A stretch of 64,000 nucleotides of DNA from Prostheceraeus crozeri (Eukaryota > Platyhelminthes > Polycladida > Euryleptidae), in assembly GCA_907163375.1 (NCBI GenBank), contig CAJQUW010012665.1:1-64000 (forward strand), read 5' to 3'. Below, piece by piece: positions 34,047-49,000 of the stretch. The notes under the pieces are model-generated. The model worked only from the letters and a program-made list of their open reading frames with translations, did not search any database and was not told the DNA's origin. Both the position numbers and the translations under genes were made by a program. Positions within the stretch are counted from its first letter, which is position 1. Each line of letters opens with the position of its first letter.

Positions 34047-37000
34047 CTGCAATGTAGAAATTCAAAAATATTCCGAATGAAATCTATATAAGGAAGAAAA
34101 TATGATTGATACGGTAGCGGTTAGCTGTCTGATGCTTATTAATCTTCTTTCTTATTATATACAATATCCAACCTCTGAGACTTCTGGCTTTAAAAAAGTT
34201 AAGTTATCGATTGAATAAATGCATCCATAAGCTGTGACATGCTTAAACTGAGTATGTTTTAGGCAAAACGAGGCCTGATGAGGCTACTTAGATCTATCAA
34301 TACGTCATTATATCATGTTGAGTTGATAATTTTGTCCTCAAACATTTTATCACTCTAATGATGAGTTCATAATATTTCGCTGAAAGATTATTTACATGAC
34401 TGCATCATGCGAAAGTATGCATGAAATGCCTTAGAAACGTCATGCTGACATTATTTTAAGCCAAAAGGCCTACTAAAGTACAGTACACTACTATTTTACT
34501 TAAATCAATATGTAGCCAGCAAGTAATGCAGAAAAATCTCACATTAAATAAGCTAGCTGTCAGTAAATTCAAAAGAGAGCAAAACTGCAGCGACAAACTG
34601 AAGGTATACCAAATGAATGTTCTCTTAAAGTTCCGGCGAATTCAACGTTCAACTGACTATTGTTACTTTTTGAAGAATCAAACCAATCAAGTACACTAGG
34701 CCAACATATCGTAATATAGGTTTCATCCAATTTATTTTCACTGTCCTAACAAACAGCAAAGGTCACACGTATTTGGTGTGCACAATATTTCAGTGTGCAT
34801 ATCCAAAACGCACTGCATTCTTTCCAAAAGTCTCTCCTTGGAATTGAACAGTATTACTTCCTGATTGTCTTCTGGACGGTCACTAGATTTCTTGGCAATT
34901 TAACTGCGTTTAATCAACAAAATCTGCCTTTCCCCATGTTACACTGCAGGGATCACCGCTTCGTTATCTACACTGTAAACTCTAAGGCACGAAATTTAGG
35001 CATTAATTCTAACCAACACAAGGCACGAGTAGGCACGAAATTCATAGTGCCGAGTTGGTGCCCATTGATTTTTCCTTCGATTACACATTTTTTTGGTGTC
35101 TATTAGTGCCTAGTTGCGCCTACTGTTACCTCGAGGCACTAGAAAGGCACTAACTAGGCGTTAACGGGCACGAAATTTCGGCTTCGTGCCTAAGTTAGTG
35201 ACCTACAGTTTGCACTGTCGCTTACAATAAATGATTATATATAATTTCGAGAAATCCTGAACGAGAGGAGTATCAAGCAAAAGTATATGAATTCCGTTGA
35301 GCAATAGATTTGCTAAAAATCTTGTGGGAAAATGATCTCGCAAATTGAAGTAGGTAGTCTGCCACCAAACTTCCGAGAAGAAGCTATGTTTAGCATTAGT
35401 TTGATAGTGCAAGGTCTTCCACAATTCTAATCCAGCATCCAGCTCAGTTCATCTTTGTGAATGAATAAATAACTAATTCATAGAAAAGCAAATAATGAAT
35501 TGAAAACTCACCAGGGTTGAAGAGAATAATCGCTCGCAGACAGCCCAATTCAGTTCGATCCATTTTGATATCTCTCATCTTTGCAATTAATTCTATAAGA
35601 ATTCGGTCGAAGATGGTACCGACACCTGCTTTACTTGCTGCATTTCTGTGGACGTGCAGACCCGTAGCCAACAAAATGCCGTTCTTTACCGCTGTTGACC
35701 GATAACTAAATGCCGCTATCAAGAGTTCATTCCAACCTGCAGACGAAGAACATTTTTCAGTCAGAATCGTGTCCATGTCAATCAAACAATAAAAGAGCTA
35801 CTCAATCGAAATCAGTTTTTGATAATATCTGTCAAAGTTATTCAATAAGATGTTAAATTGTTAACAAAAAAGGAAGCATGAACTTCATCGAATTGGGAAG
35901 ATGTGTTAACGTCGAGCATCCAGCAAGTAGAGGTCATTTGCACGTTTTAATTCTGTTGGATCCAATTGATAAGGAGAATCTTTAAAAAATGAATCCCCTT
36001 CTGATAGTTTATAAATAAAAAGAGCCACGAAACTCATTATGATCTATTAGCACAAGGCCTTTCGTCCTATCTCAACGGGTGCCAACTTTGGACAGAAACA
36101 AATCTTAATTGATGGCAGCTGACGGGAGGTTGTTTAATTTCATAGTGAATCTCACTTCCGCTTGTGTCTTCTCCCCGAAAAAAGATAAGCTGCTAAAAAT
36201 ATGTGCAGTCTATTTGCTAAAAGTTATGTACAGTTCCGAGCTTTCGCGAGCCGGCTCGCATTATCAAGGTTTGGCAGGAGTGAGCCGGCTCGCATTATCA
36301 AGGTTTGGCAGGAGTGAGCCGGCTCGCATTATCAAGGTTTGGCAGGAGTGAGCCGGCTCGCGAAAGCTCGGAACTGTACATCACTTTTAGCAAATAGACT
36401 GCACATATTTGTAGCAGCTTATCTTTTTTCGGGGAGAAGACACAAGCGGAAGTGAGATTCACCATGAAAAGAAAACAAATCTTAGATGCAAACTTAGATA
36501 TAAAATTGTATCATTCATAACAGATACTTAGGAAAATATAGAGATATCCGAATACATGAACATAATAGAAATCAAAGCATAGCAATACTGTAATACATAA
36601 ACTATACAACCTAGTACTCATAGAAAGCAGAAAATGAAAAAAGGAAGAAACCTAGCACGGAAGGAAAGCACTAGCCATAGAATCCTTCTGAGTGCAAAGA
36701 TCTAGACTCCTTCGTTTGATAATGAGTGCCTCTATAATTGAAAGAATGTCATACCGCGCGCACTTGTAAATCACAGAAAACTTCTTCTGGCATCAGTCGA
36801 GGAAGCATCACAAATTAGGAGATGTCGAGTAACACTGCTGGATGGAATATTTGTTGATGTTGGGGGGACACTTCTGAGGTTTATCAAGCCATTTTGGGAC
36901 GTGTTCTGATAGTGCTAATAGATCATAATGAGTTTAGTGGCTCTTTTCATTTATAAACAACAAAAAGAACAAAATCATAGCTCTAAATGGCAGCAAAGTT

Positions 37001-40000
37001 CCAACATCTGCAGCAACAGGCTTTTCAGAAACTGAGTTGATTTCTCCTGTCTTTGAGACTAGCGCAAAGTGATTTAATTTCGTTTCCTGTCACTTAGTCT
37101 TTTGGCATTTTCTTCTCACAATGTCAGAATTATTTCTTCTTTTCCCTTCACACTCTTGCACTTACTCGCAAGTAAGCATTGCCATGAGTGCAACAGGAGT
37201 TGACTTGAATTGCTTGTATTCCAGAAACATTCGAATTTATTTACATCATGCTTCTCTTGAGATTCAAATTATGCATGTATAGTGCGGATGTAAAGCAGAA
37301 AATAGGAGATAATAAGCAAATGAATGTTAAGTAAGCAGCAACTTTTGTATAAAAAAATCAGCCAAAGCTGCTGAGAATATACTTGTTACCCTATATTTCC
37401 CCGACCGGCATTCTCAAGAGATAGAGTTTAGTAGATACAAAACCTAAATCTCTTGAGAATGCCGGTTGGCGAAATATATAACAACCAGTTATTCTCAACA
37501 GCTTTCACTCATGTTTTCTTACTGTCTTTACAAAACATGTGAGTTCAACCAGTACACCTTTTTCCTTGATTAACCATTTTAGCACCAAGCAATTTTCAAA
37601 CATTCACTTCAAGCCAAGCCAATACAGCTTTTAAGATGCTAGTACAATAATAACTATTTTACCTATTACTGCATCAGGTAACTTATTAGTAGTATTTTCA
37701 GCACTATTTTGAAAATGTAATGAAAATCTAGACTGCTTTACAGTGGACAATGAGAATTACGTAACTCATGAAATATTCAGTCATTTACCAAATGCAAACT
37801 TGACAAGTTCACTCAAGCACTTCAAGTCTCATAAGTTCATCTAATCAGCTATCAAATTGAATGGATTATCATCAAGCTACAGACTCAAGTTTGCATTATA
37901 GAAGCAACATTGTTCTTTGAGCGTCCCTGCGTTAATTGTTTCATTTTCTTATGAATTTTCGCAAGTGAAGATACATTTCCCAATCTTGCGCCTTTTCAAG
38001 CTGAGTTCTGAAGCGCAGCGGTTGTCGGTGGAGAGGAGAGATTCGATCCCTCCTTCACTTCTTAAGTACTGCTCCTGACAACATATTGCGTGTGTGAACT
38101 TTCTTATGTCGGCGCTCCTTTGGTCTAACTCACTCCGGCCATCTTCGATCACATTTACTGCTTTGCTGAATTTTAGCTGCAAAGCACCTTTATGATTGCT
38201 ATGTACGACGCCAGACTGGCTGAATGTACTGAAAAGTTGCTTAAAAGAACAAAGGGAGACTGATTAACGTAAATGTACATGGAATGTGGAAGATCTTCCT
38301 TCAGAGGAAACCATTTCGATGTATACTGCATCTGTGAAATGACATTCTACAGTTTTTGAGTGGCTTGAATGTGATAACACAGAAAATTGACTACTTGCAC
38401 TTGCCATAACTTTTTTTAATTTTGATGAGTAGCATTCATATAATATTTGAATTTCAAAACCTCTATTTGTTGCCTGTGGTATAACAGATGATCGAACATG
38501 ATATGATTAATAGACTCATATTTACATACTACTACCGTCTTATTGAAAATCGAGGCGTTATCACACAAAATATTCGAAAACGAGGCCATTGTCTGACTTT
38601 CAAAGAATACTTATGTGGTTGGATAGCTCAGTTGGTAGAGGGCCGCGCTTAGGTACTGACGTGCAGAAGGTCCAGGGTTCCAGTCTGCCCGCCTCAGGAG
38701 GTGCCACCTTGTGAGAAGGGTCAGTAGTTGCTGAGAATGGAGTGTGTGTGAAGTCTGTCCCACAACCAGCAGCTTTCTAGAATGGTCTCTTGCTTTCCGT
38801 GGGGAAGGGATGAGAAGAGAAACTTTTCATGATAGTTAATGAATTCAACATTCCACTGGGGCAAATTCATCGGATTTTGAGAAAAGTTTGAAAGTCACAA
38901 ACCAGCAGGTTGAGCAGCTTAGTTTTCCGATGTCAAACGCGAAATTGCAACAGGAGGGGGAGAATCGTATCCCTGTGTGGATGTAATGTTTACTGTACAA
39001 ATTGATGATGATTTAAGGTCACTAGTACACTTACTGAGGGCTTGGACGGTGCTGACACAGTCAGACTTTAATCTGGAGCGTTGTGATCTTTTAGTCAGGA
39101 TGCCCTTCCTGCCGACTTCCAATGACACCTTCGGGGCTCGACCTCTGAACCGAAAGATCGCTAGGCCAAGCACTTAACCACTGTGCCACGCAGACCACAG
39201 TACAAATTGAATATTCCTTAAACAAACAGTTGACATTAGCCTCATTGTTTTCTATATTCGTGAAAATTGACGCTGTATATCAGTTATTAACAAAGTCATG
39301 AACTACGACGTCATGAAACATTAAATTGTGACGTCATCATTTTAAACAGATGATGGTTTAGCGTCACTACTCCCCATAATGGGGTTTGGAAGGTGCTGAC
39401 ATTGTCAGACACTTCCTGAGCGTTGTGACCTTTCAGTCCGGATGCCCTTCCGGACGACTTCCAATGACACTTTCGGGGCTCGACCTCTGGACCGAAAGAT
39501 CGCTAGGCCAAGCACTTAACCACTGTGCCACGGAGACCACATATTTTCTGTGAAGTTTCGGTTCAGTTGAACGGTGTACAGTCTACAGTGAGGGTTGAAC
39601 ACCGACAACACGCTATCATGCTGTGATAAATTGACTGACCTGCTTTCAGCAGAGTGACTTGATCATCGAGAGGTAGTTCGACGAAGTGCGGCACCCGTTT
39701 GGCCCATTCCACCAGTAGGAAAAGTTGTTTGTCGGCGGCGTGGCAGATGTTTGTCACTGGATCTTGCTGCACATCGAGATAAGTTTCATTATCGGGTTCC
39801 ACAGCCAGCTCAGCTTCTAGAATTTTATCGACAGGCATTTCGGAGTGGGTGGAGGACGATTCCGGCTCATTCTCGTTCTTATCTTTGACACGTTGTCTTT
39901 CCTCTTGAACAGCTGTAAACAAAGAAGTTCTCATTATCTTCATGATGAAATTCGAGATCACGGACATATGCAGAAACCTTTCATTCACTGATATCGTGAC

Positions 40001-43000
40001 TTTTAGGATATCAACTTTCCATGGCCTTGTCAGAGTTTATCTATCAATCCAACTTATCGAAGTTATCCAATGAAAATGACCTGGAGAACATTCTCAGGCA
40101 GCTCGTGTATTTGTTTTCATTGGATTAGTGTTCAGTTTTACGAACGGGGTGGAGAAAGAATGGAAATCTGAGCTGAACCGACAGTCAATGAAATTCTGTC
40201 TCAACATAGGAAATCATAAATCTATCATACGCATCAATTGCTAGGTTTTGCAACAAACTTTATAACACAGTATAAAAACAGAAACAATTCTTGGAAACTA
40301 GTATTTAGAACGATACAAAATTCAGTAAGAAAGCCATGTTATTAAGCCATATTTTTAAGTTTTTATGAAGTTTTCTTCATGTCCCATTTTATCAATATTC
40401 TATTGATATCAGATGCCTCAAATTGTTTGGAAAAGTCAATTAATGATGAGGTCATTGTGTCTTACGTAAAGTTTAAGAAGTAATGAATGCAGATGACAAT
40501 TATAAAAGCTGGTAATATGTAAGCCAATAGTTATTAGTTTGAATACATGTAAATGAATCTGACATCGCATGCTATGATTTAAAAAATGTACAACTATGTT
40601 CAAAACATCGCATTTTAGAAAACGCCGCGTGTTTTAACCCTGTTAACAACAAGGGGTTATGTAAAGCAACAAACTTTCCTTTTCTTATGAGTCGAATTAT
40701 GTTGAATTGACAGCAATATGATTTTCACAGGCTTACAACCGCATCCAGGTTGTCTAAGGAATTCATTTTTGACCTATCTGCTTCAATAAGGTCTCGTTAA
40801 ATCAATCATGCATTAATAACTTCATCGAATAATTATTTAGTTTAGCTGATGCCATCAAGTTAATGACGACTTTATTGTCATCACCAGTAGTGAATTGGGA
40901 TGAAAATAATTTTATACTATTGAAGATTGTCGCACTAAATAAAAGTCATAAACTTCCAAAAATTTCGAAAAAATTGTAATTTTCAGATATTAAATGTCCT
41001 ACGTCTACCGAATGAGTTAGGTCCACTGGCTCACTCTTAGAGTTTTCCCAAACCTCGTGTAGGCAATATTGCGGTCTGTATTAAAAAAATTGCTTTAAGA
41101 TTGTTGAAAATTCGTCAATATTTTTATGTTTCAAGTCAGTAATTCTGATAATTACGCGTACCTGTCGAGATGGAGTCTTCAGTCCTTTTTATGACTGAAA
41201 CGAGAAGAATTCTATCAAAAAAGTGGAGTAGTAAATCACAGGCAACTTCCAGCCACGAAAAAGCATAGATGCGAAGCATAATGAAGAAAATAACAGTCTC
41301 TCAATTACTTTCTATGTATTTCATGCTCGTAACAGAGGAAAAATCTCTATCACATGCGATATCTGCACGCAGATTCACAATTCCTTGGCATCTCATTAAG
41401 AGAAAATTTTAAGGGTTGAAACTTGGAACTTGCGATATTAAAATTTGAGCGTATAGTATCAAAACTTGAGTTTCTAGAAGGCAACTTGAATCCAGCAACA
41501 GACAATGGTACAGTGCATCTTCGATTATCCGGATGGTCAAAACCCAATAGGTCAGTCAAAGATCCGGATAAGCGAAATATCCGGATAAGCGAATTTTTAA
41601 ATCCCATGTTAACAAAAGCTTGTAGGCTTAGGTCAAAGACATTTGATTATATACCAAGATCCCCGTAGAATATGATCTACATATATCCCATAATAACTGG
41701 TATGCATATATCCCCATCCTATATATCTACGAATATGTATATAAATATTGCTTCGTTCGATTCGTCGTGTATAATGAAATTATGAGCATCAATTGTACAT
41801 GTTTGCTATATATTCACTGTCGTTCCTATTAAAACACATAAATGCACGTACACAAACAATGACCGTGAACTGAGACCATGAATTGAAAGTGATTTATCAG
41901 AGCTGTATCCCAGCTTTGACAAGTATGCATAACCTACTTAAGAATGCTAAAATCATTTAGCAGCTTGCCTTATATTTGACTCAGGCGAGAACCGCACATT
42001 GAGAAAAAATTAATTGCTGGTAAAGCAAGAGTACTTCGTGTATGTGCTACCTAAAGAGGAGAGGATGCCTAAAAAAAACATGTGAAAGAGGAAATGATGT
42101 GTATGTATGTGTGTGCAATACGGAACGAGAGTCGGATTGAATTGATGAAAAATGGGAAAGAAATGTAAATGCAAGAAATACGTCCGATAATCTGTACTAC
42201 AACTTTGAAAATCAAAAAAACTGTTTGCTGGTTCATGGCCTCGCCTGTTCTGTGAAGTACAACAAGATGAAATGCTGAATCCAATATTATGCGCACAAAA
42301 AGACCGACTTCATGTCTTGAAACTATCTTGAAAATCTGTTTCTGATTGTATATTTATTGATTATGTCGTTTAATGCTGCCTATGGCCTTATTTCAGTTGT
42401 AATTACAAACAGCTTTTCTATGATTTCTGACATTTTAGAACGTACTAGCAGCGGACGTCATCATTCTTGCGTACTGTGTAGCTTTAACTTTGCTCACCAG
42501 ATCCTGTTATTATCTTGTATCAATGTGTCAGCATTTCATCTTGTTGTAGTTCACGTCAGAGAATAAGGGAGACCATGAACCAGTTAACAGTGTTTTTGAT
42601 TTTCAAATTTATAGTGAAGATAGCGCATACAAGGATTTCATTACGAATAATAAGAGATGACATTTGGAATCATTTGTGACTCTAAGTGTCAAATTCAGAA
42701 TAAAACACATCATATCCGGGTATCGTGGCCGTGAGCTTCTGTGTAATTTCATTTATCATTAAAACACGAAAAACATCAGGAGGACCATTTAAGAGAATAC
42801 AATCAGTCAAACTCATCTTTTGACCAATGCTGCTTATTTTAATTAAATAGACTCAACGAATCGGCAATGAGTGTCTAATCTGCATGTATTCTCATCTGTA
42901 TATGATGTGGATTGGAAAGTTCTGTCGATAAGACCATGGACACTCAGCAAGATATTGCAAGATATAGCCTACGCATTGTGTGTCAGTAGCGAGCACTATG

Positions 43001-46000
43001 TCTATCAAATTAACTTCAGAAATTATGAAATTCTTTTGAAGACCTTTTGCATTTTAGCGCACAATTGGTTTCTTTATCACAATATTGCGAGACTCAGCTA
43101 CGATTGAATGATCTTGAGAAGTTAAATGTTCTCAACGAATTTCGCTTTGAATATTTAAGGATGAGTAGATCACAAAGATTATGCCTTCGGCATGCAATGA
43201 AGAGGAATTCAATGCATCATTCATCAATTAGCAACTCTCAACGGATGTAGCCCCACGAGACATGTTTCGGCAGGTTAGGCCTCAACCGTGGTGGGTAGGT
43301 TCGAACCAGCGACGTCGGAGCTGGAGTGTGTGTAAGCATGCCCTCGTGTCACAAGGCCACCGAACCATCTGTTGAGAGCGTAAAGCAGTCGGGAATTCAT
43401 TGCTTTAACGCAGGCACGTGGAGGGCGGAATGCATTCTGCAACCACATAGTGCCGTATCCGAGATTGAGGAACTTCACGCAGGCGTTAAGACAAGTAGCC
43501 TGGCATTCATCAAGTTTACAATTTGTACCGCTTAGTGAATACAATGTAATGATATTGAGGTCAACAGAAAATCTCATCAAGTTAAGATGCTAAAAATATT
43601 GTAGAGGATGTTTTCCGGTTCCACAATAAAGACAAAACTGTAAAGCTCGAAAAATTTTCCTAGCTGCATCGCCTGACTATAGAAATCTTAAAAAAATAGC
43701 AACCCCTTTACGAGATAAGGCATTAAGAGGATGGATTAGTAAACAACTATTTCGTTGATTAGTGAGCCAGACTAAGTCTATGGCAATGACATTGTTTAGA
43801 AATCCAAATTCATCTCTTTCTTTACGTTAGCTCGACAAGAGGAGGCTGTTGTGGGATTATGTCTAAGTATGTGACAGTCTTCAAAAACTAAAATCTTAAT
43901 CGTCTCTGGTGAAAGCGGATTATTCATCGTCTATCACCTTAGCGCTTTCGGCTAACGACATCGGCGATACCATCAATATTTTCAAGTGCTGTTCTATCTT
44001 TTTAGATTTACAATCATAAATTGTCACAATCCTTTTTCAAGATTGAAATTTTAATGTCCCAGAAAATTGAGAATTTCGTTCATGTTTTATAATCTCTCAA
44101 CGGGCAGATATTGACACACGCCTACGGACAAACGATTGAAGTAATATAACAGCTGTCAAAAAAAGAGAAAAGATCGTCTTCACTTTCATAAGAGAGTATT
44201 CAAAGAAATCGGAGAATTCAGATGTTATCTTACATGCTGGTAGCATTTCTTGAATGTATAAATTAAAAAAAATAGGCGGAATATCTTTCATTTATCAATC
44301 AGGCGATATATTAGTAAGGCGTAATATTACAAGTGAATGTCCTAGGTATCTTTAAATGCACATTTATGCGAAAGTATCGAATAGATGTATCTATAGACTT
44401 CTCCAGAAGGAGGGAAACATTTCATTCCTAATGCAGAGTGATCCTGCAGCAAGCTTTGTTGATATTGTGACAAGAGTGATCAATAATTGTCTATACGTGG
44501 CATCAATAAAATTCAAATAGTAGAGATGTGGAAATCCTAGACTTATTGACTTAATGCGCTAAGCACAAATTATCAAGTAAAAGTAACGGGATAGCAAAAC
44601 AATGTTATATTTATATGCCTATTTAGAGGTCAGCAATGATCCAACTGGACTCCAGTTGGATCACTGCTGACCTCTAAATAGGCATATATAATTACCATAT
44701 AAACCTGAACAATGTAATTACATAGATTTCTATATAGTATATCGGGATGAGACACTAGCGATATCTACATACATTAGTAGTCCTGTTTTGAAGACAGTTG
44801 ATTGTTGAGTATCACGATTTTACTTTGCCGAAGTGACTTTCAAATGTGTTGTCGATGGTTTTAGCACAAATTGTAGAACACAAACAGAAAACAAGATCAT
44901 ACTATTTCATTTCATTGTTTCCCAAAAGACGCTGAATGATTCAGGAAAATATTGGCTGCAAAATATTCGCGAATTTGAAGAGGGAATTTGGAATCACATA
45001 ATAACAAGAACATCTACTCTCACAACTAGCGCATGAATGTTTCTTTATATCATTCCACGAGTTTTACTTATGGTTTTGATAGAGGATAGATTGTACATTA
45101 AGCAATTGACTGAAGTTGTAGAATTTTCGCAGCCATCCATTTCAGTCGTTCTTAGCAAACAACTTTGTATAAATCGATCACTTATTTCAAGAAAAATACA
45201 TGAGAATTTGCTAGACGACTTCTACACCTTTCGAATACAGACTTGAACAACGGATAGCCTATACATGCAGGTTTCCATACTCATATACAATTTTTCATAC
45301 AACAATTGACGAATCATTTCAGTACAGAAAATTGAAATGGATGTCCAATTTCAAATCATCGCGATGAAAGTTCTTGCCAACAAATGTAAGGAAGTTTTTC
45401 GAAAACTTTGTATTAGTTCTTGTGGATAGGATTTTTTCTGGCTTTCTTTATGCGGATTTTCAATAAATTCCAGGCTTTTATGGTCATGTCCATCACACAA
45501 TTTGTTGGTATAATCAAACCATCGCGAGAAAATACAGCAAATAATCCTGTTCATCTACGTTGAAGTAGAGTCGGACGAGGTCTCTTCTCACTTGATTTGA
45601 ATCAAATAACACGAAGGACTACAACTTTTAATGATGACTTTTCTGACTATAAATCCATCCAAGTTTTACATAAAATGCCTTTCTCCTTAAGTCCGAGTTT
45701 GTGGGTTCAGGCATGATTGTAAAAAATCTCGAGAAGTCCAAATGAATTGACTCTGAGCGATCAGCAGCAGCGTTCAAAGCTTTGGACACTTCAGAATGCT
45801 TAGAAAGGAACTCATTTTGCTCTTTCTGCATCAGTTACATCCTTTACAGATATCAAATTTTTTCTACATGCAGACTGTCGATACCGACTGAAACGGCACT
45901 CGAATGAATTTGTCCGAAGAGGACATACTTAGAACCACAAAAAGATATGAAACACTAATTACACTCACAGGGTTTTGGTGGTCTGGATCATGACGTAAAA

Positions 46001-49000
46001 TGACTCTCTACTCAGGGTAAGAGATTCCGAGACCACCCAAGCTTCTAGCATGACAACAAGGAAGCGTTCCAGATAATCAAGTTTACAATTCTGAATTAAT
46101 TTTATAGGATCGGAATGCTCACTTCGTTTATGAAGTCCTATCGTTGGAGTCTTTACATTAATCACGTCAATAAAACAACGGAAAATTTGGAGCGCTACCA
46201 AAATGTCAATGAAGTTGCATTGCTCCAGTGCTTAATTGGATAATTCGTGTAAGAAAGAATGAGTTAAAAGAGCTGAACTTTTCTATGCTCCATTTGAAGC
46301 CAAAGCTTTGTTGTACAACATAATTATGTGCCATTTTTAAGTGTCTTGACTTTTCGATATAGTAGAGTTCCTTGATGTCAGACAACTTTCCTAGAATGGA
46401 GTTGCTATATTTGAATCAACTGGGAGCAAAAGGAATAACAAATTCACCGGATTTTAATAAGTTGTTGTGGGAGTAGATGTTCTTGATATTATGTGATTCC
46501 AAAGTCCCTCTTCAAATTCTCGAATATTTTGCAGCCAATATTTTCCTGAATCTTTCAGCGTCTTTTGGGAAACAATGAAATGAAATAGTATGATCTTGTT
46601 TTCTATTTGGGTTCTACAATTTGTGCTAAAACCATCGACAACACATTTGAAAGTCACTTCGGCAAAGTAAAATCGTGATACTCAACAATCAACTGTCTTC
46701 AAAACAGGACTACTAATGTATGTAGATATCGCTAGTGTCTCATCCCGATATACTATACTATATAGAAATCCATGTAATTACATTGTTCAGATTATCTATG
46801 ATATAATCAATTGATAAATCTATGATATTCCCAAGTGGGCGTATTTCCAAGATTTCTATTCTAACTATCAAATTTTGATTTGTAATTTTCTAGCTGCTGG
46901 TAGCAGCATACAAGTCATAGAAATGGATTAATGGATGAAATGGATTCTATGGTAGTATTAATTTCTATGATACATGTAGATAATAGTAGACTTTCTATGG
47001 TATTGTTAATTTCTATGGGTAGCAGCATCAAACAGTCCTTAACGGCATTTCAAATCATAGCTTGTTATTATAATTACCTTAGCCATTTCATGACCGCTTT
47101 TTTCATCATTGTTGACCGCTTATTAGCAAATAGTACCATAGATAGTCTGAACAATGAATATTTGTGTGCACGTCCGCTCGAAAGGTTCATAGATGAAGCA
47201 TTCAATGATTTTAAGTAAAAATTACTTTATTAATTTCGCAGTCTTTAGCCAACGGTCTTCTTGTGAATTTTTGATGTCCAGACACCAGAACTGTTGACAT
47301 TCTCTGATGAGTTTAGGTGCATGAATGTGCTTTTCATTAACTTATAGGGTCGCTGAAGAATTTCGTAATCGCTTAGGGGGAGGGAATGGTTGTCGAATTG
47401 ATTGCGGGCGATTACGAATGGGAAGGGGTTTGAGGCAGTGATTGCGTAATCGTTGAGAGAAAAATTGATTATTTGTTCGTTTTTAATTCTCTATTGACAA
47501 CACATAATGCTCTAATTATTGCTTTAGTCATTGCTAATTCTTCCAATATTAACTCTTTTGAACTGTGTTACAACTCCTGGAGCTCCTTCAGATATGAAAG
47601 ATGTCATTTTTTATTGCTAGTTCATTTGACGATAACGCTTCATAAATGAACATACATTCGGTAGCCTATATTCTTCATATTGAATTACATTTCCAAAATC
47701 TTCATATTTCGCTTTCAATTCCAATTGTTGTCTCACCAAAATCATCTTCAATAATATAAAATCTTGCACGAATTCACATACGAATGCAAATTTATTTACG
47801 TGTAACGAAGTTCCCATTCGGGCAAAACAGTCAAGAGTGAACGCCAACGTGGTCTGCAGGATGTGGTGACTGCACTGTAAGATATTACACGCCATGTGAG
47901 TCTCAACTACACTGTACATCAAAAGTTCACAATGAAGACAGCTTTAGTGACTTTGCTATTTCCTTTGTTCACAATTATTTTTCATCAAGAAAAATGATGA
48001 GGCGATGGAAGGATGCTACAAGTAGCTGTTCAAAGTAGCTGTGGATCTTCACGGGGATCATCGATAGGCCGTCTGATCTCCTAGATATTGTGTCTCAAAC
48101 ATCGAACTCGACTTTACTGAGGAAATGGCGTTGACATGAAGATCTACAAAGACCGTGAGTCGTCACCCGCTTCAAAAGTGCACGAAAGTATTGCAAGTTT
48201 TTATCACATCGAATTGTCAGTTCGACAAGGAAAAATGTCAAATTTACACGATTCTTGCTTCAGGAATATTCGGTGGAGGCATGTCGATCAGATCTACAAG
48301 AAAGCGTCTGCTTATTCTACGCCAAATGCAAGATATTGTTCCAAAAGCTCAGCTGATCCCAGTTTCTCAGAACTCCAACTTGAGCGCATCAGCATCGATA
48401 TCAAGACGATCTGAAGCTGAGATTGAGAGAACTCAAAGGCTCATGTCATTAGAATAACTTTATGCCACGAACTGATCGCCGGAAAATATTTTTTCAGCAA
48501 ATTATCTCAGAAAATGCCCATCCTTTGCATCATCTGTCCTTGCCTTTGTTGCCATATTCAAGACACTTCCACTACTGTTACCTCAGAAGTTCGCAACAAA
48601 AGCTTCGTCATATCGATGTCAAACAGTGGCTTCACCTAGATTTAAATGTATCTTGTAAAGAATCAATTTTCGATTGACTTGCAACGTTGATCTTGCAGTT
48701 CCACGATTTTCATTCTTATGGTGTATTCTTCTAAATATCGTCTTTCTTAGACGCTGCTTCGAAGGACCACATTCCAGCAGCAGCATTGGGAAAGTTAAGT
48801 CGTCAATCGATTCCATGTTTGGTAAGTACAAACACTACTTAGACTGTATAATCGCATCACTTTGCTAGAAGTAAATGAAACTGATTCAAAACGATGGCAC
48901 ATGCAGGAACTTAATAAGTCGGCAAAAAGAAATTTTTGATACCTTACAGAGATAGGAAAAATAGTCGTGAGCTGCTTGCGTTTGCAGTGAATTCCTTCAA

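Larger units (their letters stand above)
44705..46790. mobile_element. P-element-like remnant with mirrored THAP-like arms
   Basis: Inverted arms of about 325 bp (44705-45028 and 46463-46790), about 93% identical, face each other across 1.4 kb. Each arm encodes the same THAP-like peptide reading inward. On the minus strand the interior (46201-45965) resembles part of a P-element/THAP9 transposase. Both outer ends read CTGAACAATGTAATTACAT. No 8-bp target duplication was found. The element therefore looks like a P-type transposon whose first exon became duplicated in inverted orientation as its ends. Confidence 0.65.

Noticed and set aside
36109-36351. 80-codon open frame
   Set aside because: Runs through the arm and 34-bp repeats of a fold-back element.
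38616-38710. Functional tRNA gene
   Set aside because: A-box is good but the cloverleaf does not close and an insert separates the boxes; SINE-like.
38977-39177. 66-codon open frame, plus strand
   Set aside because: Antisense to a SINE with clear A- and B-boxes.
48136-48457. Two overlapping plus-strand frames (92 and 100 codons)
   Set aside because: No domain, and both frames being open suggests low stop density rather than a gene.
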